DNA of 64,000 bases from Dactylorhiza incarnata (GCA_033032865.1 JAWHQI010000258.1:124001-188000); one strand, 5' to 3'. Positions 28,904 through 40,890 are shown, counted from the stretch's first letter. Translations and numbers: made by a program. Notes: a model not told the origin generated them from the letters alone.

Positions 28904-31200
28904 TCAATCAACCACAAAATTTCTAAAGATGTCTGCACAGATCTGGGCTCTAAACATAGACATATTTTTCTCCCAGTCTACGCAACTCTCCCAGCTCATC
29001 AGCCCTTCCTTCGCTATGTGCTCCATATACTTCATAACGAAGACACCGCAGTACACGGAGTTCTCCTGCTGTGGTATACCAGCAGTCAAGTCGAGTTTCC
29101 AATTGGAAACTCCTGCGTGGACTTTTTTACGGTCGCTTTCTGGAGCGCAGAAATCTGCATTAACACAAATTTGTTCGTACATGAGTAACTCGTAATGTAC
29201 AATACTATATTGCATGTCAACGAACTGTACTTACAGCTTCTTTAGCGGAAACTTTCCGTTGGGCGTTACGCAGAGAGTCATGTATAAGCCACTTCTTCTC
29301 TTTAACCATACCCACCAATAAATACCAGTGTTGACTATAACATACTGGCATTAGAATCATTTTGATATAAGCGAGATTCTCCTTGGTAATGCCCTCAAGG
29401 AATGCAGATACAAGCTTAGATTCTCCGTCATTGGACCGTGGGAAGTGCAACTACATAATTTGTAACATTTTTTAGCAATGCAAACAGAATTATTAATGTA
29501 CAAAGCACATATAGGGCCGGAGATCATACCAAAACGTTAGGACTGATATACATAAACAGATGATACGCTTCTTTATCCCGATCTCTACGCAAAGTCAAGA
29601 TCTTTGCGTAGGCATCAATGGGACAATCTTCAGCGTATTTGTCCGTCAGAAGAGCATCCATGCCATCTCGAAATCCGACTATATTCCATTTATTGAATGC
29701 TTGGTCGTTCCTGAAACATTAGAAAGTCATCGTCAATATCAATGTGCATAGATCAAAATTTTGAAAATATAAAAGTGTATAATGTCAAAAGGGCACCTCG
29801 ATGGTATGCCGCTCATACGTCGATGGATGATATCTCTATCTTCTTCAGCTATTAGCGGTCTCCCCGGATAGTCAACGGGGTAGACATCAAGTTCATCCGC
29901 CTTTGTAGTTTTAATGTCTCTTTCTCCTAATGGGGAGTCTCTAATATGAGTAATGGAAGTATCGTGAGGGGTAGTGAGGGTGGTAGCGTTTTGGTGGGTG
30001 GGGGATCTAGAGATACTCGGGCTAGATGATGGCGAGGAATGATGAATGAGTGTGTCTATATCGGCACTCATGGAATCAAGACGTTCACCTACATTATGAC
30101 TAAAACTAATTAAATCACTATGTACTCTATCTATTTTTTTGTCTAATCTATCTACAGAACTATCTATCTTGCTATCTAATAATGCAAATTGATCTAACAT
30201 CCAATGCTGGAAATCAATCCAAAACTGTACAGGAGGGATAGATGGTGTGCTAGGTGGTGGGGGAGGTGATGATGTGCTGGGTGATGGGGGAGGTGATGAT
30301 GATGAGGGAGGTGGTAATGATGTGGGAGGTGGTGGTGCAAACTCCATTTTTTTACTACCCTAGATGGCGAGACTATTGGTTTTCTCTTAGATGTGGGAGG
30401 TGGTGGTGTCCACTGTGTTGTCACGTCTGAACATAACAACTTCTCTGCCGGTGATATTTCATCTAGTACTTCCAACACCTAAAAAGAAGAAATACAACTA
30501 TTGTATTGGATAGTTCAAAAGTGGTTGTTAATCGAATAAACTAAATTATTTACCTGCTCATCCAAGAGTTTTGCAACAGTCCCCATCTCTTTCATTGAAA
30601 ATGAGACCTTCTCAGACCATCTTAATATTCATGGCCTCAATGACGGATAGTGCAGAGTGATGCTGGTGGTGTGCTCGAGGAACCAAATCTATATCAAACA
30701 TTGCAATAGTTTGGAACATATGAAACAAATTTCATTTTAGGAATTAGAAATATAGATACTTACAACGAGAACATGGGTGCATCCATAGATGTATCCCATT
30801 GAAGACTCTGGCCAATGTTGCAGTTGGCCTTCTTCTGCAACAGGTGGTAGCTTCTCCACCATCGACCTGAACGACCTCATAACGAAAGTATAGATCGCTT
30901 CTGGCCAATTGAACTTTTGAAATTTCTCCAAGCTGGAGACCTCCTCAAAGAACATTGGCATCCTCTCCGCGCTCGAGGGGAAGAAGAAATTGCACAGAAG
31001 GTGCAAAATCAATATCTTCATCGTCACAGGGGACAACCCTTTCTCCATCGATTGAAGTTCCGTCTTCAAATCGGACTTCGTTAGCGGTCCAAATGGCTTG
31101 GTAGTCAGGGTGACTTCCTCCCCATGGTTCGGCACACCCAATATCAATGCCACGTCATTGGGGGAGAAGGTTAGCTCCCTCGATCCAATGATGAAGACAT
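28904..31200 (-). pseudogene. Ulp1-type protease remnant, unit B
   Basis: The exon series of unit A is present except the first part of exon 1, lost in the internal deletion. Exon 3 is open across 30347-29739, where unit A has a frameshift, but carries the seven-A slip further upstream. The last exon has a one-base deletion (near 29128) and the Asp before the catalytic Cys is Tyr (VYCG, 29053-29051). The copy is therefore non-functional. His and Asp of the catalytic set remain. Confidence 0.75.
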
Positions 31201-31206
31201 CCTTCT

Positions 31207-32448
31207 CTACATGATGAGCAGAGAAGTATCAATATTGTAAGCATTATACCGGTTCTGCAAACTCCGACCAACAAATCGACGCTCTGCATTTCCCGTAATC
31301 GATGTGAATTGATGGGAGAGAATTTGTTGGCGCTCGTTCATGACGGAGTGCAATCCTTCAACGGGGGAAAATTTCCTGCCATTGAACTCGTCCGTCAATT
31401 TCATGCGTCCCGGCACGTTGTGATGATGGTCAGCCGAGAGATGAGTCCCGGTTATGGCACCTTCCATTCGGTTGAAGAACGAAAGTTGGCGAGCAATGCA
31501 GTCATTGATTAGGCATGATAGCGTTGATTCCACTGGACCAAGAGTGACATTGTACCCGTTACAATGCTGAAAAAATGATGGGAAATCAGGGAACACTGCC
31601 GGATCCTTCTGCCATGACGTTTGCCCAAGTGCTGCATCCCATAAGCGCATATCCAAATACCACGACACGTGACCACGATATAGTGCGGCTTGACGCATGT
31701 ATCGAGTCGTTCGGGCACAACGAATCACCTTGGCTGCATCAACAATGTCGGAACGGGACGTGTACAAGTCGTATGCCATTTGAACAAGACCGACGTCGTG
31801 TGCGCTCTGTTCGAAAAGCTGCACAGGATAGTTAAGGATGATGGGTGCCGGGATCAACTTCTCGTTTTAGGCCTCGTCGATGACATGGAACGTGGCACCA
31901 CAGCCGCCGGAGGTGTTCAACTTTTTGCACATGTATCTAGCACTGATAGAGAATGCAGTGGTGTCGATGCAATCGACAACTCGCGGGGCACTTAATTGTT
32001 TGCGGGAAAGAAAGCCGACTTTGTTGCAAGATGGGCATGCACCCGCTGTCACATTGACGCCATACTGCCATTCCGGATCGATCACGAACAACGGTTTAAA
32101 AAGATACGCATTCAGGTCAGGTCGCTTGTTCCACAGTGGCACGGGCGGATCGATTCGAATGGGATGACGAATGCCATCCTCCATCATTTTCACTTGGATC
32201 TTGATCCAATCCTCCTGAATTTTGTTCAACGTGCCTGATTGCTTCCCACAAATGCACGGCTCAGTAGTGGGGCGGTCGAAGGCTGACGAATAGAATGGAG
32301 GCGTTTGCGTCGGAATCGATTCGGGTAGAATTTCAGGGCAACGATGAACGAGGGTCTCTACTGATCGTTGTGTTTTTGCAATGTCCCGCATCACAATGTC
32401 AATACCATTCATTGCCGATAAAGACAAATAGTCAAATAATCTAGTCAC
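31207..32448 (-). pseudogene. Transposase remnant, unit B
   Basis: It starts MTRLFDYLS at 32448, reads through the zinc-binding block, then hits a TAA at 31869-31867 (GCC-TAA where A and C read GCC-AAA). The same frame continues to 31207, where the deletion junction creates a stop. Only the N-terminal module and the first candidate catalytic Asp survive. Confidence 0.8.
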
Positions 32449-32630
32449 CCAAACCCAAAATTTAGATTAGTAGCCATAATACTAATTAAGATCCTATTTT
32501 GAGTAACTATAATTGGTTATAGTAGCTTGCCTAGTAAAATTCTTACCTCACCTTCCAAATTATATGCTAATTATAATTTATTTCCAAGGATTGTCAAAGA
32601 AGAATGAACAAACCTTGAGATCCAATTTTG

Positions 32631-32890
32631 GGCTCTCCGCGGAGAGCAAACTGAGATCCAATTTTGGGCTCTCCGCGGAGAGCAAACGGCTCTCCGCGGA
32701 GAGCCAAACCGCTCTCCGCGGAGACCCAAACGGCTTTACGGCTCTCCGCGGTGAGCAATTCTGCTCTCCTCGGAGAGCCAGTGGATCTCAGCGGAAAGCC
32801 ATGTGGATCTCCGCAGAGAGCCAGTGGCTCTCCTAGGAGAGCCGAATGGCTCTCCGGGGAGAGTCGTTTAGCTCTACGCGGAGAGCCATT
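32631..32890. repeat. Right palindrome array, unit B
   Basis: Palindromic units as in unit A but with fewer perfect copies and irregular spacing after the first repeat pair. Confidence 0.88.
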
Positions 32891-33226
32891 CTTTGGCTTC
32901 GAACATGATAATGGCGGAAACTAGATACATACCTTGTGGAGAGGATGGGTAGGCTGCGCCGGAGAGCTCTTGTGTAGACTGAATCGGGTTGGAGAAGGAG
33001 CGCCGGAGAGCTGTGTGATTACTGCCGGAGACGATGGGGGAGGCTGCGCCAGAATCAAACGTTCTAGGGTTTGATTGCGAGAGAGCGAGGAGAAATCACG
33101 AGGAAGCTGTGCGAGGCGAGCTGAGTACGGAGAGGAGAAATGAAGAGGCGCGGGATTGAAGAGGCGCGGATTCGTGTTTTCTTATGTTGCGCTGAATAAA
33201 ATAATATTATTCAGTCGGATTCAGTC

Positions 33227-33253
33227 TACCAGAGTGAGGCCCGATCGGGGGGG
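33227..33253. repeat. Right terminus of unit B and B/C junction
   Basis: CTACCAGAGTGAGGCCCGATC followed by seven G (33247-33253) and CCGCCGGGTTCCACTCTGG, the left end of unit C. Confidence 0.85.
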
Positions 33254-33445
33254 CCGCCGGGTTCCACTCTGGTATGAGGGGGAAAAAAGGGGGGAGGGGG
33301 GTGGAGAAAAAAGAAAAAGAGGGGGAGGAGAAAAAAGAGGGGGAGGAGAGGGAAAGGGGGAGGGAGGAAGAAAAAAGAGGGAAAGGAAGAAAAAATGAAG
33401 GGAGGGAGGGAGAACGCGGCCACAATTTGCGAAAGATAGGCATTT

Positions 33446-33695
33446 GGTTCTCCGCGGAGATCCACATGGCTCTCCGCGGAGATCCAAATGGCACTCCGCG
33501 GAGAGCCAAATGGCTCTCCGCGGATATCTAAATGGATCTCCGCGGAGAACTTTTTGCTCTCCGCGGAGAACTTTTTGCTCTCCGCGGAGAACTTTTTGCT
33601 CTCCGCGGAGAGCCTTCTGGATCTCCGCGGAGAACCCTTTAGATCTCCGCGGAGAGCCTTTTGGATCTCCGCTGAGAGCCTTCTGTATCTCCACT
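33446..33695. repeat. Left palindrome array, unit C
   Basis: About eleven 22-bp units as in unit B; the final copy reads CTCCGCTGAG instead of CTCCGCGGAG. Confidence 0.9.
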
Positions 33696-33809
33696 GATTT
33701 CATTTAAAGCTATAATTTTGACCCATTTGAAAACGTTATTCATCCATGAAATAATTGCTATTATAGACAAACATTTCAAATGTACACGAATAATGTTTCT
33801 TAATTTACA

Positions 33810-36100
33810 TCAATCAACCACAAAATTTCTAAAGATGTCTGCACAGATCTGGGCTCTAAACATAGGCATATTTTTCTGCCAGTCTACGCAACTCTCCCAG
33901 CTCATCAGCCCTTCCTTCGCTATGTGCTCCATATACTTCATAACGAAGACACCGCAGTCCACGGAGTTCTCCTGCTGTGGTATACCAGCAGTCAAGTCGA
34001 GTTTCTAATTGGAAAATCCTGCGTGAACTTTTTTACGGTCGCCTTCTGGAGCGCAGAAATCTGCATTAACACAAATTTGTTCGTACATTAGTAACTCGTA
34101 ATGTACAATACTACATTGCATGTCAACGAACTGTACTTACAGCTTCTTTAGCGGAAACTTTCCGTTGGGCGTTACACAGAGAGTCATGTATAAGCCACTT
34201 CTTCTATTTAACCATACCCACCAATAAATACCAGTGTTGACTATAACATACTGGCATTAGAATCATTTTGATATAAGCGAGATTCTCCTTGGTAATGCCC
34301 TCAAGGAATGCAGATACAAGCTTAGATTCTCCGTCATTGGACCGTGGGAAGTGCAACTACATAATTTGTAACATTTTTTAGCAATGCAAACAGAATTATT
34401 AATGTACAAAGCACAGATAGGGAGATCATACCAAAAAGTTAGGACTGATATACATAAACGGATGATACGCTTCTTTATCCCGATCTCTTCGCAAAGTCAA
34501 GATCTTTGCGTAGGCATCAATGTGACAATCTTCAACGTATTTGTCCGTCAGAAGAGCATCCATGCCATCTCGAAATCCGACTATATTCCATTTATTGAAT
34601 GCTTGGTCGTTCCTGAAACATTAGAAAGCCATCGTCAATATCAATGTGCATAGATCAAAATTTTGAAAATATAAAAGTGTATAATGTCAAAAGGGCACCT
34701 CGATGGTATGGCGCTCATACGTCGATGGATGATATCTCTATCTTCTTCAGCTATTAGCGGTCTCCCCGGATAGTCAACGGGGTACACATCAAGTTCATCC
34801 GCCTTTGTAGTTTTAATGTCTCTTTCTCCTAATGGGGAGTCTCTAATATGAGTAATGGAAGTATCGTGAGGGGTAGTGAGGGTGGTAGCGTTTTGGTGGG
34901 TGGGGGATCTAGAGATACTCGGGCTAGATGATGGCGAGGAATGATGAATGAGTGTGTCTATATCGGCACTCATGGAATCAAGACGTTCACCTACACTATA
35001 ACTAAAACTAATTAAATCACTATGTACTCTATCTATTTTTTTTGTCTAATATATCTACAGAACTATCTATCTTGCTATCTAATAATGCAAATTGATCTAA
35101 CATCCAATGCTGGAAATCAATCCAAAATTGTACAGGAGGGATAGATGGTGTGCTAGGTGGTGGGGGAGGTGATGATGTGCTGGGTGATGGGGGAGGTGAT
35201 GATGATGAGGGAGGTGGTAATGATGTGGGAGGTGGTGGTGCAAACTTCATTTTTTTTACTACCATAGATGGCGAGACTATTGGTTTTCTCTTAGATGTGG
35301 GAGGTGGTGGTGTCCACTGTGTTGTCACGTCTGAACATAACAACTTCTCTGCCGGAGATATTTCATCTAGTACTTCCAACACCTAAAAAGAAGAAATACA
35401 ACTATTGTATTGGATAGTTCAAAAGTGGTTGTTAATCGAATAAACTAAATTATTTACCTGCTCATCCAAGAGTTTTGCAACAATCCTCATCTCTTTCATT
35501 GAAAATGAGACCTTCTCAGACCATCTTAATATTCGTGGCCTCAATGACGGATAGTGCGGAGCGATGCTGGTGGTGTGCTCGAGGAACCAAATCTATATCA
35601 AACATTGCAATAGTTTAGAACATATGAAACAAATTTCATTTTAGGAATTAGAAATATAGATACTTACAACGAGAACATGGGTGCATCCATAGATGTATCC
35701 CATTGAAGACTCTGGCCAATGTTGCAGTTGGCCTTCTTCTGCAACAGGTGGCAGCTTCTCCACCATCGACCTGAACGACCTCATAACGAAGGTATAGATC
35801 GCTTCTGGCCAATTGAACTTTTGAAATTTCTCCAAGCTGGAGACCTCCTCGAAGAACATTGACATCCTCTCCGCGCTCGAGGGGAAGAAGAAATTGCACA
35901 GAAGGTGCAAAATCAATATCTTCATCGTCACAGGGGACGACCCTTTCTCCATCGATTGAAGTTCCGTCTTCAAATCGGACTTCGTTAGCGGTCCAAATGG
36001 CTTGGTAGTCAGGGTGACTTCCTCCCCATGGTTCGACACACCCAATATCAATGCCACGTCATTGGGGGAGAAGGTTAGCTCCCTCGATCCAATGACGAAG
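33810..36100 (-). pseudogene. Ulp1-type protease remnant, unit C
   Basis: Exon 1 is truncated at the deletion junction. Exon 3 reads through the eight-A site in frame (35382-35029) but has an extra base a little later. The last exon retains VDCG with the catalytic Cys, after the same one-base deletion as unit B. It is not functional as it stands. Confidence 0.75.
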
Positions 36101-36110
36101 ACATCCTTCT

Positions 36111-37352
36111 CTACATGATGAGCAGAGAAGTATCAATATTGTAAGCATTGTACCGGTTCTGCAAACTCCGACCAACAAATCGACGCTCTGCATTGCCCGT
36201 AGTCGATGTGAATTGATGGGAGAGAATTTGTTGGCGCTCGTTCATGACGGAGTGCAATCCTTCAACGGGGGAAAATTTCCTGCCATTGAACTCGTCCGTC
36301 AATTTCATGCGTCCCGGCACGTTGTGATGATGGTCAGCCGAGAGATGAGTCCCGGTTAAGGCGCCTTCCATTCGGTTGAAGAACGAAAGTTGGCGAGCAA
36401 TGCAGTCATTGATTAGGCATGATAGCGTTGATTCCACTGGACCAAGAGTGACATTGTACCCGTTACAATGCTGAAAAAATGATGGGAAATCAGGGAACAC
36501 TGCCGGATCCTTCTGCCATGACGTTTGCCCAAGTGCTGCATCCCATAAGCGCATATCCAAATACCACGACACGTGACCACAATATAGTGCGGCTTGACGC
36601 ATGTATCGAGTCGTTCGGGCACAACGAATCACCTTGGCTGCATCAACAATGCCAGAACGAGACGTGTACAAGTCGTATGCCATTTGAACAAGACCGACGT
36701 CGTGTGCGCTCTGTTCGAAAAGCTGCACAGGATAGTTAAGGATGATGGGTGCCGGGATCAACTTCTCGTTTTTGGCCTCGTCCATGACATGGAACGTGGC
36801 ACCACAGCTGCCGGAGGTGTTCGACTTCTTGCACATGTATCTAGCACTGATAGAGAATGCAGTGGTGTCGATGCAATCGACAACTCGCGGGGCACTTAAT
36901 TGTTTGCGGGAAAGAAAGCCGACTTTGTTGCAAGATGGGCATGCACCCGCTGTCACATTGACGCCGTACTGCCGTTCCGGATCGATCACGAACAACGGTT
37001 TCAAAAGATACGCATTCAGGTCAGGTCGCTTGTTCCACAGTGGCACGGGCGGATCGATTCGAATGGGATGGCGAATGCCATCCTCCATCATTTTCACTTG
37101 GATCTTGATCCAATCCTCCTGAATTTTGTTCAACGTGCCTGATTGCTTCCCACAAATGCACGACTCAGTAGTGGGGCGGTCGAAGGCTGACGAATAGAAT
37201 GGAGGCGTTTGCGTCGAAATCGATTCGGGTAGAATTTCAGGGCAGCGATGAACGAGGGTCTCTACTGATCGTTGTGTTTTCGCAATGTCCCGCAGCACAA
37301 TGTCAATACCATTCATTGCCGATAAAGACAAATAGTCAAATAATCTAGTCAC
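36111..37352 (-). CDS. Truncated transposase, unit C (413 residues, open)
   Basis: An uninterrupted ORF from MTRLFDYLS to a TAG created at the deletion junction (36113-36111). It contains the N-terminal region, the CXXC...C...C zinc module (ACPSCNK, MCKKSNTSGSCG) and the first candidate catalytic Asp in SADHHHN, but lacks the second Asp, the Glu and the Myb-like tail. It is the best guide to the N-terminus that is garbled in unit A. If expressed it could act as a DNA-binding or dominant-negative fragment; that is speculation. Confidence 0.75.
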   Translation of the reverse strand: MTRLFDYLSLSAMNGIDIVLRDIAKTQRSVETLVHRCPEILPESISTQTPPFYSSAFDRPTTESCICGKQSGTLNKIQEDWIKIQVKMMEDGIRHPIRIDPPVPLWNKRPDLNAYLLKPLFVIDPERQYGVNVTAGACPSCNKVGFLSRKQLSAPRVVDCIDTTAFSISARYMCKKSNTSGSCGATFHVMDEAKNEKLIPAPIILNYPVQLFEQSAHDVGLVQMAYDLYTSRSGIVDAAKVIRCARTTRYMRQAALYCGHVSWYLDMRLWDAALGQTSWQKDPAVFPDFPSFFQHCNGYNVTLGPVESTLSCLINDCIARQLSFFNRMEGALTGTHLSADHHHNVPGRMKLTDEFNGRKFSPVEGLHSVMNERQQILSHQFTSTTGNAERRFVGRSLQNRYNAYNIDTSLLIM

Positions 37353-37530
37353 CCAAACCCAAAATTTAGATTAGTAGCCATAATACTAGGATCCTATTTT
37401 GAGTAACTATAATTGGTTATAGTAGCTTGCCTAGTAAAATTCCTACCTCACCTTCCAAATTATATGCTAATTATAATTTATTTCCAAGGATTGTCAAAGA
37501 AGAATGAACAAACCTTGAGATCCAATTTTG

Positions 37531-37790
37531 GGCTCTCCGCGGAGAGCCAAACGGCTCTCCGCGGAGAGCCAAACCGCGGAGAGCCAAACCGCTCTCCGCG
37601 GAGAGCCAAACCGCTCTCCGCGGAGAGCCAAACGACTCTCCGGCTCTCCGCGGTGAGCAATTCTGCTCTCCTCGGAGAGCCAGTGGATCTCAGCGGAAAG
37701 CCATGTGGATCTTCGCAGAGAGCCAGTGGCTCTCCTAGGAGAGCCGAATGGCTCTCCGGGGAGAGTCGTTTAGCTCTACGCGGAGAGCCA
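37531..37790. repeat. Right palindrome array, unit C
   Basis: 22-bp palindromic units as in A and B, with one unit truncated (AAACCGCGGAGAGCC near 37572). Confidence 0.88.
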
Positions 37791-38125
37791 TTCTTTGGCT
37801 TCGAACATGATAATGACGGAAACTAGATACATACCTTGCGGAGAGGATGGGTAGGCTGCGCCGGAGAGCTCTTGTGTAGACTGAATCGGGTTGGAGAAGG
37901 AGCGCCAGAGAGCTATGTGATTACTGCCGGAGACGATGGGGGAGGCTGCGCCAGAATCAAACGTTCTAGGGTTTGATTGCGAGAGAGCGAGGAGAAATCG
38001 CGAGGAAGCTGTGCGAGGAGAGCGGGGAGAGCTGAGTACGGAGAGGAGAAATGAAGAGGCGCGGGATTGAAGAGGCGCGGATTCGTGTTTTCTTATGTTG
38101 CGCTGAATAAAATAATATTATTCAG

Positions 38126-38162
38126 TCTACCAGAGTGAGGCCCGACCGGGGGGGGGGGGGGG
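38126..38162. repeat. Right terminus of unit C and flanking 15-G run
   Basis: Same terminus as units A and B followed by G15, then unrelated DNA (TGATTAAGG). Because the flank is a homopolymer, a target duplication cannot be delimited. Confidence 0.8.
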
Positions 38163-39185
38163 TGATTAAGGTTGACCAAAGTCAATCCGCTAAACCCACT
38201 CATGCCAGCATTAACGCGCGTAATGACGCACGACGGTGACTGACGACAACTAACCCCCCACCAGCGGGCAGCAACAGGCACCGCCCGGACTGCCGCCCGA
38301 CTGTGCGCGTGCGCGCGCGCCAACACATGCACCGCCACCGCACGTCGCCCCTTGGCCACGCGCCGCTGCCGCGCAAGCTACCGCAAGGCCACCACCGCGC
38401 TACCACAAGGCCACTCGCCCCCGCGCGGCCACAAGGTCGCGCGGCGCATGACCGCACGACCGCACAACAGTCGCGCACGGCCATGCGCGTGGCCGCTCGC
38501 CTCTGCCGCACGACCACATCGTCGTGTGCACCCATAAGCGTTGTTATGCGGCCACGCACTGCGCGCAGCCACCGCGAGGCCGCGCGGCCTCGCGCGGCTC
38601 CACGTGCCCTCCTTGGTCGCGCGGTTGGGCGCGCGGCCAGCCTCCTAGGCCGCGCGACCGGCATCTTTGGCCGCCCAGCCGGTCACCCGACGGCCCTCCT
38701 TGGCCGCACGACCGACCTCCTAAGCCATACTCCCGACCGGCCTCCGCCGCCGGCCTCCATCGCTGACCCCTCTCGGATGCCACACAATTTTCGTTGCCCG
38801 TCGTGCAACTTCCATTTAATCACCCATTATGGGGTGTGCGTACAACCGAAGCCTTATAATTGGTGTGCGCATAGCCAGTTCCATTTCTGTCAATATGCAC
38901 ATAGTAAAAAGTATAATAACGGGGTGTGAATGACGGAAATTCACATGGTGATGTGCGTATAACGGAAATTCAAATAACTTTGTGCGCACAGTAAATTATA
39001 TGGTTATGGTGTGTGCATAACCATATAATCCATCATAGATGTGCGCATGACCATATAATCCATTGTAGATGTGCGCATAACCATGTAATCCATCCTAGGT
39101 GGGCACATAACCATATAATCCATCATAGGTGTGTGCATAGTACATGAATTGGTTGCGGTGTGCGGACAGCTGAACACCATAACCA
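38163..39185. other. GC-rich then repeat-rich non-coding DNA
   Basis: 38200-38770 is extremely rich in GCGCGGCC-type words and open in several frames by composition only. 39000-39140 carries about four copies of a roughly 31-bp unit containing CATAACCATATAATCCATC. This may be the upstream (U3) part of the LTR-like repeat that follows. No gene is recognised. Confidence 0.5.
39000..39140. repeat. About 31-bp minisatellite
   Basis: Four to five diverged copies of GTGCGCATAACCATATAATC plus about 11 bases. Confidence 0.75.
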
Positions 39186-39481
39186 CTTATTTAAGAAAAT
39201 GTCACCCTCAAAATCTATAAAATAGGCCTCATGCCGTCCTTTCATTCCACCTTGCCTTCTACGTCTGAGAGAGCTCGAAGAATCCTTTGAAGATCACCAT
39301 GTGCGCTCGAAGGAAACCTCAAAGATCTTTGAAGACCTTCGAAGATCTCTTACAGATCTCCCAGAAGCCTTTGAAGACATCATGGGATTTCACCGTGCAC
39401 ATTGCACCCCGCACACATGACACCCCGCACACATGGCACCCCACACACATGTCACCCACCGCACATTGCAGCCAGCGCACA

Positions 39482-39482
<1 letters not shown>

Positions 39483-39520
<38 letters not shown>
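39483..39520. repeat. 38-nt C homopolymer
   Basis: A pure C run inside a GCACAT-rich region of the family L repeat. Confidence 0.9.
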
Positions 39521-39521
<1 letters not shown>

Positions 39522-39673
39522 CGCACATTTTCAGCCGGCTAACATTGCTCCGCGCCCATTGTACCCAGCACATTGCAACGTGCACATTGCTCCAGACTCC
39601 TTCGCTCGCAACCAGAGACAAGGCTTATACTCCAGATCGTGTCGAGCGCACCACTCGAAGGAAACCTCAAAGA

Positions 39674-40594
39674 TAGGGTGAGCATAAAAAACCGCAAACC
39701 GCAAAAAAAACGCCTGCACCGCACAAATCGCACCGATTTTTAAACCGCACCACATAGTTCTGGTACGGTGTGGTTTTGAACTTCTAAAACCGAGCGCGGT
39801 GCGGTTTTCGGATCTTGAAAACCGCAAAAATCACACCGCACCGACTAATTATATCTTTTTAATTTTCATAAACACGTGACATATCATATACATCTAAATA
39901 AAAGTAAAACTTATAAATTATTAATTAATAATAGTAATTAACTAGTTATATTAGTGTATATAGTTGTTTTCTTGCTTTAGTTGATTTAGTTTGTTTGTTC
40001 TCTTTCAATTTATTGATGAATTTGCTAATTTGCAAGCTTTTGTTAAGTGTAAATAGTATCATAATAGTTCATCTAACTATAAATGTGTATTCACTAGCCT
40101 TCTCTTAATATTTCATTGTTTGAAGGATAAATAAAGCTATAATTATGTGGGTGATGTGCATATCTAGGAGTTAAAGTCATTCAGATTCATTATATTTGCA
40201 TTTGATGTGTCATTTCATATGCAACTAAAACAGTCATATCATGAAGATTTTAGTATTCGAAGCTCCATTTTTAGCTCGCGCTTGATTTTGCATTATTTGT
40301 ATTTTAAAAATATATGTATTACATATCTTTTCATAATAATATAACTCATATAATTATGTTTTTACCCAAATTTTACATCTTATTTTACCTAACATTATTT
40401 TTTTGGTGTATATGCATAACACATTCTAAAAACCGCACCGAAACCGCAACCGCACCGCAAAAAACCGCACCAAGCCGAAACCGCACCGCGCAATTTCGGT
40501 GCGGTGCGGTTTTGCTCTAGCCAAAACCGCGCCCTTGCGGTGCGGTTGGGGTTTGGGCCAAAACCGCACCAAACCGCACTGTGAACACCCCTAC
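39674..40594. mobile_element. hAT-like non-autonomous element, 921 bp
   Basis: The ends are TAGGGTGAGCA and, on the other strand, TAGGGGTGTTCAC, both typical of hAT-type elements. Many AACCGCAC/GTGCGGTT motifs crowd both subterminal regions, and the centre is AT-rich without an ORF. It splits the family L repeat: ACCTCAAAGAT precedes it and TTCGAAGATCTCTT follows. A clean 8-bp target duplication is not evident. Confidence 0.6.
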
Positions 40595-40639
40595 TTCGAA
40601 GATCTCTTAAAGATCTCTCAGAAGCCTTCAAAGACCCCA

Positions 40640-40890
40640 CAGGGATTTCACCGTGCACATTGCACCCCGCGCACATTGCACCTCGCGCACATTGCACCCC
40701 TCACATATTGCATCCCGCACATATGGCACCCAACGCACATGGCACCCCGCGCACATGGAAACATGCGCACATTGCACCCTGCGCACATTGCACCATGCGC
40801 ACATCGCGCCCTGCGCACATTGCACTCCGTGCACATTTCACTCGACGCACATTTCGTCGCGCACATTGTACCATGCACATTGCAACGTGC
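40640..40890. repeat. GCACATTGCACC minisatellite
   Basis: Around twelve degenerate copies of a 17-18-bp unit GCGCACATTGCACCCC. A shorter version with GCACACATGGCACCCC is at 39395-39480. The unit is part of the family L repeat. Confidence 0.75.

Larger units (their letters stand above)
28350..33250 (-). mobile_element. Ulp1-carrying DNA transposon, unit B (internally deleted)
   Basis: Same left terminus, purine tract, left array, protease gene, transposase 5' half, right array and right terminus as unit A, in the same orientation, about 4.9 kb. The segment equal to 23188-26280 of unit A is missing; the junction is at 31208-31209. The missing part includes the central array, the transposase C-terminal two-thirds and the start of the protease gene, so the unit cannot be autonomous. 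Confidence 0.85.
33251..38162 (-). mobile_element. Ulp1-carrying DNA transposon, unit C (internally deleted)
   Basis: About 4.9 kb, the same architecture as B and the same deletion junction (36112-36113). It ends at the right terminus with a 15-G run (38148-38162). By eye it differs from B at roughly one or two bases per hundred. The shared deletion, shared one-base loss in the last protease exon and shared extra left-array copy show that B and C descend from one deleted unit. Confidence 0.85.

Noticed and set aside
17047..38162. Assignment to Kaonashi-type MULE because of the Ulp1 gene
   Set aside because: The companion protein lacks the MULE transposase and zinc-finger signatures, and the ends are short CACTCTGGTA-type repeats, not long MULE ends.
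17047..38162. Assignment to CACTA
   Set aside because: No CACTA termini and no TNPD-type transposase motifs; the CACTCTGG core is internal to the ends and only resembles CACTA by chance.
38303..38929. 208-codon ORF rich in Arg, Pro, Ala and His
   Set aside because: GC-rich composition leaves several frames open on both strands; no domain or codon signature.
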